A stretch of 64,000 bases of DNA from Branchipolynoe longqiensis (taxonomy: Eukaryota; Annelida; Polychaeta; Phyllodocida; Polynoidae). Location: positions 54,982,417 to 55,046,416 of the forward strand of contig CM059198.1 in the NCBI GenBank assembly GCA_030323885.1, given 5' to 3'. Positions 51,568 through 62,694 of this stretch are shown piece after piece. The position numbers were made by a program, and so were the translations under genes. The first letter of the stretch is position 1. The number at the start of each line of letters is the position of its first letter. The notes below the pieces were generated by a model that was not told the DNA's origin, searched no databases, and saw only the letters and a list, made by a program, of their open reading frames with translations.

Positions 51568-51630
51568 ACAATTTAATGTGTTTGGCTTCAGCTTGTATTA
51601 AAATGCCAAACTTTTAGTTGAACTTAAAGT

Positions 51631-51983
51631 TGCATAGTCCGATGGTTTTGTGTTTCTGTCACTTAAAAAAAAAGCGATAAATATAGTAGGTTGATCATAA
51701 TATTCTTTCTACCTTACTTTAATTTGAAGTAACTTTTGTTTTAAATGGCTAACCTTTGAGATATATGAAGTGCAAACGTGCAAAAATAACTTCGCCAAGG
51801 ATGTCAGAATCCTGACACAATGGACTTCAGTAAAAACAGGTTCTATTAAATTGACTCAGTATTCCCATCTATGCAGCAACAAATGCTTAATAAGTCAACC
51901 AGTATCTAAGTTTGGTATGTAGAATATAATCCAGATAATTGCTTTGGATTTTAAATGTTGATGGTCTCATCGGAGTATGCAGC
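51631..51983. mobile_element. family A element, complete
   Basis: TTAA + AGTTGCATAGTCCGATGG at the left and CTCATCGGAGTATGCAGCT + TTAA at the right. Confidence 0.92.
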
Positions 51984-52115
51984 TTTAAGACGGTGTGGTA
52001 CTTATGCGAAACACAACAGTCACATGTGCATGAGATGTCCGCTCTCCCTGACTGAAATCTCACCATTCCAAAATGCAGCATCGTCAGACAGTTGTACTAT
52101 TACTATTATTATATG

Positions 52116-52571
52116 CAGGGATGAAAGTGGTCTCCGGGGAAAAAAAGCGGAAATGCTGATATTCTCCCATAGGCTTAGCATTGTCAGGGAATCGGTGAAA
52201 ATTCCCGGAAGTCGGGTTCCACACATATTGGTATACGCTGATAGTGCTGCACCGTTTGAAGCATGTATTAGTAGTATACGCTGCTAGTGCTGCAGTGTTT
52301 GCACCAAATATCGATATACGCTGATAGTGCTGCAGCGTTAGAAGCACATATTAGTAGTATACGCTGCTAGTGCTGCGGCATTTGAAGCCATTAGTAGTAT
52401 ACGCTGCTAGTGCTGCAGCGTGAAACAACGTATTGGTTGGTTGGTTGTTGGAGTTTTACGTCCTGGCAACATCTAAGGTCATATCAGGACGGGCGCAACG
52501 TATTAGTATACACTTATAGCTACAGGAAAAATCCCGGAAATCCGCGAAATCGCGGAGCTCTTTCATCCCTG
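52116..52571. mobile_element. hAT-like short element with internal 45-bp repeats
   Basis: CAGGGATGAAAGTGGTC at the left and CTTTCATCCCTG at the right, with near-matching 8-bp flanks (ATTATATG / TATATATG). The middle has 4-5 units of GTATACGCTGCTAGTGCTGC. It contains the SINE microcopy at 52435-52495. Confidence 0.85.
52435..52495 (-). mobile_element. SINE S tail-only microcopy (~61 bp) with 9-bp target duplication
   Basis: CAACGTATT at 52426-52434 and 52496-52504 flanks GGTTGGTTGGTTGTTGGAG to GGTCATATCAGGACGGG. Confidence 0.87.
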
Positions 52572-52832
52572 TATATATGGTAAAGATGGATGAACAATTT
52601 TATGCACACTTCACAAATCTAGATTGATTTCAAATACACTTCACTGCTAATATATTGCAATTTAATCATTATAGTTGATACTGCACTGGCGTGGAAGAGT
52701 GCATGTATTTATGGTATGTAATCGAGAGTTCATTGCAGGCTTAGGGGTATTACTGTAATGCCCAGTATTACACTCCAGGGGGCGCCGCTGGTTATCCACT
52801 AGAGCAATTATACACACTGCTGCTTAAATTAA

Positions 52833-53362
52833 AGTTACATAGTCTGATGGTTTACAGTTTGTCCCATGAGTATATTAGCCATAAATATATTATGTCCATC
52901 GTTATAATCTACCTCAATTCTACGCTGAAGGTTTACAGTTTTTCCCATGAGTATATTAGCTATAAATATATTATGTCCATCGTTATAATCTACCTCAATT
53001 CTACGCTGAAGGTTTACAGTTTTTCCCATGAATATATTATCCATAAAGATAGTATGTCCATTACTATAATCCACCTCACGTTTGCGTTGAAGTAACTTTA
53101 TTACAAATGCCTAAATTTGGAGATATTTGTAGTGAAAAGGTGTACCGAAATGCTGGACACCATAAGCTTCAGCAGTAACAGGCTTTATTAAATTGACTTA
53201 GTATTCCATTGTATACAACAACAAACGCTCATGTATTTTCTTAATCTACACAGCAACAAATGTTTATATATTCTATAGAGTAACAAATGCTTATGTATGT
53301 AGGATCAAATCTAGGTATATATTTTGGCTTTGAAAAGTGTATACTTCCATCGGACTATGTAG
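52833..53362. mobile_element. family A element with ~82-bp internal triplication
   Basis: TTAA + AGTTACATAGTCTGATGG at the left and CCATCGGACTATGTAGCT + TTAA at the right. TACAGTTTTTCCCATGAGTA to CAATTCTACGCTGAAGGT is repeated three times (52850-53095). Confidence 0.9.
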
Positions 53363-53370
53363 CTTTAAAT

Positions 53371-53733
53371 TAAAGTCGTATAATATGTTGGGTTTTTATT
53401 TTTTTTAATATTTTCGAGTAAATATATTCGGTTGACCATAACATTAATAAATTGCTGTTTTAATTTGTCAGTCAGTTTATGGTAAAAAGACAACTTTGCA
53501 TAATTTGAAGTAAAATCATGCAAACCAATTAGTGCACCCACAAATGGAATACACAATTTCCATGTTAACTAGGTCACAGTGGCACCTACCAAAACAAGCT
53601 AGTTTTACTGCTTGATGTTGTTAATACTATACTAGTGCACCATTACCTAAGTCAGATATGCAATTTCTAATCTAGATAAGTGCTTTGCCATTGAAAATAT
53701 TATGCTTTCATTGTATTATCAAATTATGCAACT
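53371..53733. mobile_element. family A element, diverged, directly adjacent to the previous one
   Basis: TTAA + AGTCGTATAATATG at the left and TCAAATTATGCAACT + TTAA at the right. The left TTAA lies about 4 bp after the right TTAA of the preceding element. Confidence 0.8.
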
Positions 53734-53739
53734 TTAAAC

Positions 53740-54284
53740 TACCACAGTAGGTGGTAAGCGCTCTGCTAGTGCCAGTGCATAGTAGTAGGTACTGGCCGCG
53801 AAATTTAAAAATATGCATAGGGGTCAATATTTGTATTCCTTCCTGTAGACGTTGAAATTACAAGCCCAAATCCGAAAACAGTTAGGCTATATATATTATT
53901 GTTCTTGAGATAATAATTTTTCAAGATTAAATGTATAAAATGTATTAATTTTGAATTAAATGTGGAACTTTGACCAAATATAATAAAAAGTGGAAGGATG
54001 TGAGGGGAGTTCTGCTAACCAATTTCCATTCTACATATATATAAAGGAATTTAAATTGTCAATTGCTAAATCAACTAGTCAAGCGGATTTTTATAGACAA
54101 TGTCAAAAAGGGCAATTCATAACAAAAAAATCATTGTGATTTGGCCAGATAGCCATTTTCAACGCATGGTATTTTCTTGGAAAAAAGACTGAATAAATGC
54201 TAAATAGTTCACCTATTGATAATAGTGTAACACCCTATTTCTTTTCAGAGCTCTATCTGCAAATTCAAAACATTTGCATCCTAA
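53740..54284. other. unclassified AT-rich sequence
   Basis: No family match. AT-rich, no coding signal. It may be an extension of repeat D. Confidence 0.4.
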
Positions 54285-55375
54285 AATATCAAAAAGTGTA
54301 ATTGTTTGCATGTAAACAGGATCTGTAAGTGAATTATTTTCAACATTTCAATGTTTGAAAGCTCATTGCAGCAAAACAATCTTTTGAATCTTCCTCATAT
54401 TTGGCACAGTATATTACAATAACCATTCTCTAAGACTAATAGAAATCATTTATATCAATATTATATTCAGAAATATGGAAAATATTGAATTTTGATTGAA
54501 CATATAAAGACAAGTTGTCAGAAAAGCAAATATATCAATTTGATGAATCTTTAAATGCTCATTGTAGCTTAACCAATTGGTTAAAATTCCAATAAATTGA
54601 GAGTGCACATCATCTGGAGGTAATACATATCATTGCATTAATATTCTGTCTAGAAATACAAAAAGTGCATTTTGATTGCACATACAAAAGAAAAGCGTAC
54701 AAAATGAAAAATAAAAATGTGTTCGTCAAGCTTTGAACACTCATTGTGGCTCATCTAATACTAGTAATAGGTGGATCTTCTTCAAATTTTGCACATATAG
54801 CACATGGAACTAATGCATATTTGCTATAGCAATAACGTTGGTAAAACATTTGATTGCAAATACAAATTAAAAGTGTCTGAAACCAAAAATATTGATTTAA
54901 GTAAATCTTTAAATATTCACTGTGTCTAGAGCAATGATTGGATCCTCCCCAAATTTGGCCCAATATTAGATTATGTATTCTGTAATATATCTCAATAGAC
55001 ATCAATGTGATATACATGTTTCTACATGGGTGTTATGATAGTGAAACTAGTGTGGTCAGCAAAGGTCCAAACAAGTTAGTGTCAATATTGTGTTTGTGGC
55101 TCCTTGCACTAACTAGCACTATAGTAAGATTGGTATCATTGGAGAGGGAATCAAATTGTCTATCTATCCATACCAAATCTTATTAGGTTTTAAATATTTG
55201 TTTAATTTAGCAAATGGGTTTTTCACTTTCAAAATAATTTAAATTGCAGAATTGACCTGGTAATTTCATCAAAATCAAATACATACCGAAAAAGTTAGAA
55301 GCATGTGAATATTGATGAAAAAAGCACCATTCCTGGACTTTTTCATGCCACTGCTGGTAACCTAATAGTAGAAAT
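54285..55375. mobile_element. repeat D, copy 2, inverted relative to 35.5 kb
   Basis: GTGTAATTGTTTGCATGTAAAC to GCACCATTCCTGGACTTTTTC. All blocks of copy 1 appear in reverse order and orientation, with visible divergence and an internal deletion near the right end. Confidence 0.87.
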
Positions 55376-55465
55376 GCCATCAACCGGTGGGCAAATCCAC
55401 TGCAATTAATATAAACCCTCTTCTGTAACTCTCAGCATATATATACATAAAAATATATACCCCAA

Positions 55466-56140
55466 TCAGAGTTTCCGGGAGAAAATAAGTTGAGGGTGTG
55501 CAGAATGGGGAAGGGGGGAGGGAGCCTGGGGTCTGGAGGCTTTGTTTGTCTCTGGCTCCTTTACAAAGAAATTATCCCAACATTTTGAGGACCAGTTCCC
55601 GCTTCGATCACCGGTGACAGAGGTACAGGACCATGGGCCCCCAAGAATGCGTTGCCACCGCCGCACCACGCCACCACCGCTGCGGGAAAGAAACCTGCCC
55701 CACCCCCCTGCCATCCCACAGAAGAAGACGAAGAATGGAGAAAAAAGACAAACACAAAAACTACCAAAAACGGGCCGTTTATTCAATGATGCAGTTCTGC
55801 AGCCAGTGACCTCTAGGTCACGAACACCCTACAAATACAGAGTCATACCATCAGAAAATCTAAGGATACAGAATTTCACCCTCTAGCAAAAACCCTGCCA
55901 ATGGAACGCATAGAAAAGGAGGCTCGAGTGTTATGGTAAAGATTATTTTGGGATGCTTTTGGAGGCGGGCTATTTGAAAACCCAAAACAAAAGGTGGGCT
56001 TCTCGCAGAGGTTTTACGGCATGTGGCAGTGGATCAGATTATGTGCCACCACAAGCATAATGAAGCAGTCTTCTACGAGCACGGCAAGCACTTGGACGAC
56101 TGCATTGCTAGCGAGGAGGGGTGGAAGGGATAAAGATTCA
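55466..56140 (+). other. unidentified coding-like relic
   Basis: The composition changes sharply from AT-rich repeat D. A plus-strand frame (55542-55886) has QHFEDQFPLRSPVTEVQDHG, a Pro/Arg-rich stretch and KKTKNGEKRQTQKLPKTG. Further on, another frame reads VDQIMCHHKHNEAVFYEHGK then HLDDCIASEEGWKG and stops at 56133. I recognise no family. It could be a decayed host exon, a retrocopy or part of a DNA transposon ORF. Confidence 0.3.
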
Positions 56141-56188
56141 ACCACATGGTTTTAACACGGAATCCCTAGTTGAATATTTCCTATAATT

Positions 56189-56480
56189 ATATTGAAGCGG
56201 CATAAGATTTTCGAAACCAAAACACCGACTTAGTTTTGATCATACATATAAAACTTAAGATACTGGTACATTTATTAAGCAGGTGTTGCTGTAAAGAAGG
56301 ATATGACAATTTAATAGAACACGTTCCTGCTGAAGGGTATGGTGTCAACATTGTTATGTGCATGGCAAAATTACGTTGTCATGTTTTACTTTAAATATCT
56401 AAAAGTCAACCAGTTATAATAGAAGTCACTTCACACTAACGTAATATTGATACGTTATTTATATATATATCTATACATAT
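56189..56480. mobile_element. family A, left part
   Basis: TTGAAGCGGCATAAGATTTTC, then ATACTGGTACATTTATTAAGC and TTTACTTTAAATATC. The right end is lost. Confidence 0.7.
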
Positions 56481-56590
56481 TTATCACTGCTGATCTATGT
56501 AACCAACCAGATCGCCTGCCATGTTTTCTTGCATAAGGTCTGCGGCTACAGGTCAAAGGTCAAGCCCCAAATTATAACGTATGGGCATCT

Positions 56591-57290
56591 GGAGCCATAT
56601 GCATAATGCGCTTTTGGTGTTACAGCCGGACACCGTTTAGCTATCACTGAGGTTGGGAACTATGTCAAGTGGTATGCAGGAGCGCATAACACTTTGATTA
56701 TAGCTAAACGTGAAGTTATTTATAGATTTGGGAAACCCCTCGATTCGACAATATTAATATCGCCGCCGTTGTAGCGGCGGCGGCACTTTCGGTTCGTTTT
56801 TGTGGTTAATTTGCTAAAATATCACTTGTACAGTATGTAATTCTGTTAAATATGATCGCATTGAATAGATTTGGCTTTAATACATTGCCACCGATACGCG
56901 GGTGGCGGTGGCAGCCATGTTTAGTTAACGTTCGACAGTATGGACATCGACGTCGATGCGGCGATTTGTTTACTTTACATTCGTCGATTCGAATAACGCC
57001 GCCAATTCGGCCGCGGCTTTAATATCGGTTCGCTTTTAGGGTTAATTTGATCAAATATCACGTTTAGAGTATGTAATTCTGTCAAATATGATCGCATTGA
57101 ATAGATTTGGGCCTAATCGGCGCCTAAGACCAACCTTAAACCACCTATGGAACAGGGTTACCGTAACCTTGTTTAAGCTAGGGATGTTAGGGCCATCACT
57201 GACTAGTACATGCCACTTTTCGCCGCTAAACGGGGGATTCCCGCCAAACACCGTTTTGGCTCGGTAACACTGACTCATGGATATGGCCCC
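56591..57290. mobile_element. giant palindromic element (copy 2)
   Basis: GGAGCCATATGCATAATGCGC at the left and CATGGATATGGCCCC at the right. It shares GGTATGCAG, AAACGTGAAGTTATTTATAG, GCCGCCGTTGTAGCGGCGGC and TTACATTCGTCGATTCGAA with the 38.2 kb copy. Confidence 0.85.
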
Positions 57291-57363
57291 TGATGATGTA
57301 CGCCAGTGACCAACAGCAAATAGTTGCAGGTATGCAATATATAACATGAGTACTATCGAGCGA

Positions 57364-57685
57364 CTGGGGGTTTACGTCCTAGCAACATCTATGACCATAT
57401 CAGAACGCGAACCGACTTGTGACAGTGCATACTTTTGATGACTTTATAGTGCTGGCCAACTGGGAGATCGGGCCACCAGCACCACGACCCAACATCCCAC
57501 TGAGGCACATTATCCGGATACTGAGTTAACCAGTCATTGCCCTATCCTAGGTTACTAGCAGTACACGGCTAGATAGCAACAAGTATCAATGTTGTACGTA
57601 ATTGGTTTGACTCTGCCGGGATTATAGCTCCCGACGTTCCCCACGGGAAACACATGCTCTTACTGATTCAGCCACCGCGTCCGGT
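57364..57685 (-). mobile_element. SINE S, near full length
   Basis: Tail GGGGGTTTACGTCCTAGCAAC to head GCCACCGCGTCCGGT. Confidence 0.9.
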
Positions 57686-57820
57686 CAGTAGTAACTAGTA
57701 TTACTTTTTGTACGACTGAGAAAATGTTGAAAATTGTCAATGACCACCTTAGTAACTTAACCTGAAATCTGACAGGGTCACACTGACACAACATGCAGAT
57801 GAAAATTAAACAAAATAAAT

Positions 57821-58107
57821 GTTGGTTGGTTGAATTTTACGTCCTGGCAACATCTAACGTCATATCAGGACGGGTACCGACTCGTGACAGTGTGCACTCA
57901 TGGTGACATTAAGGTTTACAGTGCTGCCCCACTGGGAAATCAGGCCGCCAACAGCAGGACCCGATATCCCACTCAGTCACACTGAGCTAACCAGTCCTTG
58001 TCCTAACCCATTAATGCCGAGCACCAAACTAGAAAGCGAAAAGAATCAATTGTGTAAGTCATTGATTTGACTCGACTGGGAATTAAACTACCAATCTCCC
58101 CATACAG
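57821..58107 (-). mobile_element. SINE S, 5'-truncated, 12-bp target duplication
   Basis: AACAAAATAAAT at 57809-57820 and 58108-58119. Truncation falls inside the tRNA-like head (ends CCAATCTCCCCATACAG). Confidence 0.92.
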
Positions 58108-58210
58108 AACAAAATAAATGAGAACGAGAAAAAGACAAACACTATGAATGTGAACTATTAACCAATCGACGGTCACTAGAGGCTTCAGCCAGTGTTGCCC
58201 TCTAGAGGCA

Positions 58211-58594
58211 ACTGCTACGTGTGCAGTAGGAGGAGGAGGAAGAAGAGGAAGAGGAAGAGGAAGAGGAAGAGGAAGAGGAGGAGGAGGAGGAGGAGGAGGA
58301 GGAGGAGGAGGAGGAGGAGGAGGAGGAGAGGAGGAGGGGAGGAGGAGGAGGAGAGGAGGAGGAGGAGGAAGGAGGAGGAGGAGGAGGAGGAGGAGGAGGA
58401 GGAGGAGGTAGGAGGAGGAGGAGGAGGAGAGGAGGAGGAGGAGGAGGAGGAGGAGGAGGAGGAGGAGGAGGAGGAGGAGGAGGAGGGAGGAGGAGGAGGA
58501 GGAGGAGGAGGAGGAGGAGGAGGAGGAGGAGGAGGAGGAGGAGGAGGAGGAGGAGGAGGAGGAGGAGGAGGAGGAGGAGGAGGAGGAGGAGGAG
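58211..58594. repeat. AGG/GGA trinucleotide expansion, ~380 bp
   Basis: Pure purine strand, mostly (GGA)n with a few GGAAGA and GGGA interruptions; the last ~110 bp are almost uninterrupted. Poly-Ser, poly-Leu, poly-Pro, poly-Arg, poly-Glu and poly-Gly frames are artefacts. Confidence 0.98.
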
Positions 58595-58929
58595 TACATA
58601 CTTTACATATAATCATTTTATGTTGCCAGAGAATGTACGAAAAGCAGCAGCTGTTGACAAATTTGAATCTATCTATCATCAAGACTCAGTTGCCTATTCT
58701 TGCTAATTGGCTACCATTGCTAGTAGTACTAGTAGGCACACAATCAAATTTACATTATTATTAATATTAAAAATGGGAAGGCACGGTACACATAAGCACA
58801 CCAGGCCAAGCTAGAATAACACAATGAGCACGAAACCACCCTATCAATAAAGAGCACAATTGGCATGGGGTCATCTATAAATTAGGCTACACCAAGTATT
58901 TATTACACTTTTTCAAACTCTTGCTCGAA

Positions 58930-59095
58930 TTGCTTGGCAACAGTATGTTTCCTGTGCTATCTTAATAATGCTGAGCGCCTGGCTAGGAGGCGACAAGTAT
59001 TCATTTTTAAGTCGTTAGTTTGAATCAATCAGTGTTCGAATCCCACGATCTACCAAAACGAGAGACAAACGCTCAACTCATTCGACCATCTGGTC
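58930..59095 (-). mobile_element. SINE S head half
   Basis: TATCTTAATAATGCTGAGCG, GGCGACAAGTATTC, AGTGTTCGAATCCCACG to CGACCATCTGGTCC. The tail half is missing. Confidence 0.82.
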
Positions 59096-59320
59096 CCCAA
59101 CACTGTGATATGTACACACAGCCACGCATCACAGCTTTCTCCATCACCTCCCACTCCCACCCACAGCACCAGCATAAACCTGCAGGTCTGCTTGCACTAA
59201 TCAACCACTCGCAGACGCCATGATGGATTGGCAAATTAACAAGACGCACAGGTAAATCCCACAGTTAGATGAATTACAGCCGTGTGTTCACAGATAGTGA
59301 CAAGTATTTTTTAGTTTTAA

Positions 59321-60059
59321 AGTTGAATAGTCTAATATTTTTGATTTTCTATCAAATTTGGGGGGGGGGGGGAAGAAGAAAAAAGTTAAATGCCATTTAT
59401 AATCTAGCTTGAAGTAACTTATATTTTAAAGAATTAACTTTTAAAGATATCTGAATTGTAAGCATGCAAAAATCAAATTCAACAGGGACGTTCTAATAAA
59501 TTGATTTAGCAGTCCCATGAAACAATTGCTTTATCAGTTTATGAATGTACCAGTTCGACAGTTGAGTATCTCTTAGATAAAGGATTCACCCTGTACTCGC
59601 AGTACACAGGTGAATACAGCCCTATAGAAAAGCTGTCGAAAAAGCGGGGAAATGAAATGAGAGCCTAATTTCACAATATAAGAAGCAATAATTATTCTTT
59701 TTATATGTCTTAATATTTCCCCGCTACCTTTGAGTTGAAAAATATAATAAAACATATAGTTTAATAGAATTTAAAGGTGAAATCAACGGCGTTCTATGGC
59801 CGCCATCTTGTCTTTTTGCATTCTCTCCCATTTCACCAACTCTGTGCCGATATGGGTAGCCATTTGATACTGGAGGCAGGCATTCTACTTCCTGTTCCAT
59901 ACTAAAGCTGTTTTCGACCGTATTTACACTACGGTGTCGTTCACCCTTGTACTACAAGTACAGGCTGAATCTTTTATCTAAGTATCTCTAAATTGGATAT
60001 ATGTATGATTCAAAGTGGGTATTTAGACAAGTTGATGTCTTCATCGGACTATGCAGCTT
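59321..60059. mobile_element. family A element split by the Mutator-like element
   Basis: TTAA + AGTTGAATAGTCTAATA at the left and TTCATCGGACTATGCAGCT + TTAA at the right. The 59574-59980 element is inserted in it. Confidence 0.88.
59574..59980. mobile_element. Mutator-like short element, 407 bp, 9-bp target duplication
   Basis: AGTATCTCT at 59565-59573 and 59981-59989. Ends TAGATAAAGGATTCACCC and inverse CTGAATCTTTTATCTA. The orientation is opposite to the 10.88 kb copy (GGCCGCCATCTTGTCTTTTTG here matches CAAAAAGACAAGATGGCGGCC there). Confidence 0.93.
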
Positions 60060-60206
60060 TAAATACAGACACGTAATACTTGTTGGTTTGTTTTGCAAGG
60101 TAAGCCGGGAGAGTAGTATTAACTGGAATTATTAATCCATAATAGGCCGTATAAATCTTCAAGAGAAAAAACCACTCAGCAATCCGTGTGTGTGTGTGCA
60201 CGCGTG

Positions 60207-60512
60207 TTGATTATGCCCTAGCAACATATAAGATCATAATTAAGACAGGTACAGACATGTGACAGTGAACGCTCTTGATGGCTATATAGTACCTCCAAAT
60301 GGGACACAATGCCGACACCGTGTAATATCCCACTCAGTCATATTATTCTGGTGGTGAACCAACCAGTGATTTCCCTATGGCTATGCCACTAATACCTACT
60401 GCGAGGCAATGTAACGACAAGTGTTACATTCCTCTAAGCCTTTAGTTTGACTCTACGGGGGATCGAAACTACCTGCTTCCCATGCAGTAAGGAAACACTG
60501 TACCGCAGGTAA
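60207..60512 (-). mobile_element. SINE S relic
   Basis: ATTATGCCCTAGCAACATAT, GATGGCTATATAGTAC, CCCACTCAGTCATATTATTC and TAACGACAAGTG in order; the head is decayed. Confidence 0.75.
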
Positions 60513-60540
60513 CATTCCCATTGGTGCCTCAGTGGGTGAC

Positions 60541-61018
60541 CGGACAAGGTGGCCGAATCAGTAAGAACACTAGCCGGCGTCTTGTGCATGAGGTTGTGTT
60601 CGAAACCCGACCGAATCAAACTAAATACCAACCAATTATCTACCTGCTACTGAAATGCAGGCAATCAAATACCTTATCAGCAGCTACTGTGTGGTAAGAT
60701 AACACCAACACTACAACTGGCCAGCATTGAAAACAAGCCTGGGTACCCGGGCTTATATGCTATGAACAGTATAAATACAGCCTCAATAAAAAATAAAAAA
60801 ATTAAAAAAAAATTGATACTTGTTGCTGTATACCCTGGTGATCGGCATCAATAAGATAACCCAATCACTGGTTTACTCAAAATGGGGATAATTTGACTGA
60901 GTGGGATATCAGATCATGGTGCTGGTGGTCTCGTCTTCCAGTGAGGCAGCGCTATAAAGCTGCCACTAGTGCACACTATCCGGATAGCTTAGATGTTGTT
61001 AGGATATATACCCCAAAC
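60541..61018 (+). mobile_element. SINE S split by a LINE 3' tail
   Basis: Head CGGACAAGGTGGCCGAATCAG with GTGTTCGAAACCCGACC (60541-60626), LINE tail 60627-60812, then AAATTGATACTTGTTGCTG to the tail (60813-61018). Confidence 0.85.
60627..60812 (+). mobile_element. LINE 3' tail fragment (~185 bp)
   Basis: AACACTACAACTGGCCAGCA, GCCTGGGTACCCGGGCTTAT and ACAGTATAAATACAGCCTC then an A-rich end. It is the same tail as on the minus strand at 39543-39700. Confidence 0.85.
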
Positions 61019-61208
61019 AAACTACAGCGTGTATACATGTATATGTACTATGTATGTATGTATACTCCGTTCGGCAACGGGCGGCAAAAATAAAATGGAT
61101 GCCTCAAAACTACGGCACCGGATAAACACAACGCTTGTAAAAGTTACTTAGTACAAGTAAGCTTTGTCTCCCTCGGCCTCGAGTAGCCGAGGCGTTGTAC
61201 CGAGGTAA

Positions 61209-61428
61209 AATGTATGTATGTATGTATGTATGTATGTATGTATGTATGTATGTATGTATGTATGTATGTATGTATGTATGTATGTACGTATGTACGTACG
61301 TACGTACGTATGTATGTATGTATGTATGTATGTATGTATGTATGTATGTATGTATGTATGTATGTATGTATGTATGTATGTATGTATGTATGTATGTATG
61401 TATGTATGTATGTATGTATGTATGTACG
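61209..61428. repeat. TATG tetranucleotide repeat, ~220 bp, with TACG variants
   Basis: (TATG)n with a block of TACG units at about 61286-61310. Poly-(MYVC) frames are artefacts. Confidence 0.98.
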
Positions 61429-61430
61429 AG

Positions 61431-61790
61431 AAGTTTAGCTAAGCGGCTATTACCATAAAAATGTCCAGTTATCCCAATACTAGTGCATTCATTCCCTTTA
61501 CAGCTACTATAGTCGGGTGTGGGGGTCATGCATGGATGCCGGCGGCCCCACTCCGAACCCGGCAGCCATAAGTGTGCCGACATGCTCGGTATGAGGCGGC
61601 CCCAATTTCTTTTTACAAAAGGAGTAAAACAGAATCCAGACCACAAGCATCCCCCTTCTATACTATACACCACTGCTTGACACTGCATGTAAACATTATT
61701 CTATTTTCTTTATAAACGTGGAAATGGGTAATAACGCCATAATGCAAGTGTGTATGCGGACAATTACGACATCACCGTTGGCATGATTAG
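61431..61790. other. unclassified sequence
   Basis: No recognised repeat or coding signal apart from a possible decayed segment CGGCGGCCCCACTCCGAACCC. Confidence 0.4.
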
Positions 61791-61794
61791 GGTA

Positions 61795-62080
61795 TCACTT
61801 GCTGGCAACACCTAAGGTCATATCAGAATGGATATTGTCTTCCGCCGACTCGATATCACATACATATTTTCCTGGCACTGAGCCAACCAGTCCTTGCCCT
61901 ATCCTAATGATGCTGGGTGCCCTATCCTAATATTGATGAGGGCCAGGCTATGTAGTGACAAGGTCACAAGTATCAATTTTGTATGTCATTGATTTGACTC
62001 AGTCGGGTTTTGTACCCACATCCTCTCCCACAGGGCAAGCCAGCAAGCGCTCTTATCAATTCAGTTAGCCCGTCCTGTCC
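61795..62080 (-). mobile_element. SINE S, diverged, shortened body
   Basis: ACTTGCTGGCAACACCTAAGG, TCACATACATATTTTCCTGGC and GTTAGCCCGTCCTGTCC; mid-body deletion and a small duplication of CCCTATCCTAAT. Confidence 0.82.
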
Positions 62081-62091
62081 AAATAGAACAG

Positions 62092-62592
62092 GATGGTTGT
62101 TGGAATTTTACGTGTTGGCAACATCAAAGGTCATATCAGGATGTGCATCGACTTGTGACTGTGCACTCATAGAGATTATATAGTGCTGCCCTCCTGGGAA
62201 ATCAGGCTGCCAGCACTATGACCCGATATCCCACTCAGTCACATTACCCTCACACTGAGCTAACCAGTCCTTGCCATATACTATTAATTCCGAGTGCCAG
62301 GCTAGGAAATGACAAGTATCAATTGTGTAATTTCCACCGCTGTGCATAACTTACAGTGTCATCAAAGGCCAGTTGCTCTCATACCATATCTATGTGGTGT
62401 GGGAGCTTAAAAAGTGTAGGATCGGGTTTTATATCGACAAACTGTCTAATGGCGAAAATATGTCTATTCAGACTTATCCGTGATAGGCAGTATAAATCTT
62501 CAAGAAGAGAAAGTCATTGGTTTGTCTCAACCGGGAAGCGAATTCCTGATCTCCCACACGCAAGACTCGCGCTCTATCGAGGCTGCGCCCAG
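62092..62592 (-). mobile_element. SINE S split by a SINE C body
   Basis: GATGGTTGTTGGAATTTTACG to AATTGTGTAA, then the 62331-62512 insert, then GTCATTGGTTTGTCTCAACC to the head. Confidence 0.88.
62331..62512 (+). mobile_element. SINE C body, 182 bp, inserted in SINE S
   Basis: TTTCCACCGCTGTGCATAAC to GGCAGTATAAATCTTCAAGAAG. It matches 14126-14310 without the tRNA-like part, so the insertion is 5' truncated. Confidence 0.85.
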
Positions 62593-62694
62593 TCCCAGAT
62601 AGAACATGGCACATCATTTAGTGACATCTCTGCCAAAGGACCATTGCAATTCGCCTGTAAATGCACCTGCTTTGTACCACCTCAGGCTACGTAG

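Noticed and set aside
58003..58764. Long open frames of poly-Ser, poly-Leu, poly-Pro, poly-Arg, poly-Glu and poly-Gly
   Set aside because: They are translations of the GGA/TCC trinucleotide tract in different frames; no independent coding evidence.
61110..61688. 192-codon minus-strand frame and three plus-strand MYVC-repeat frames
   Set aside because: Produced by the TATG tetranucleotide repeat, which is stop-free in several frames.
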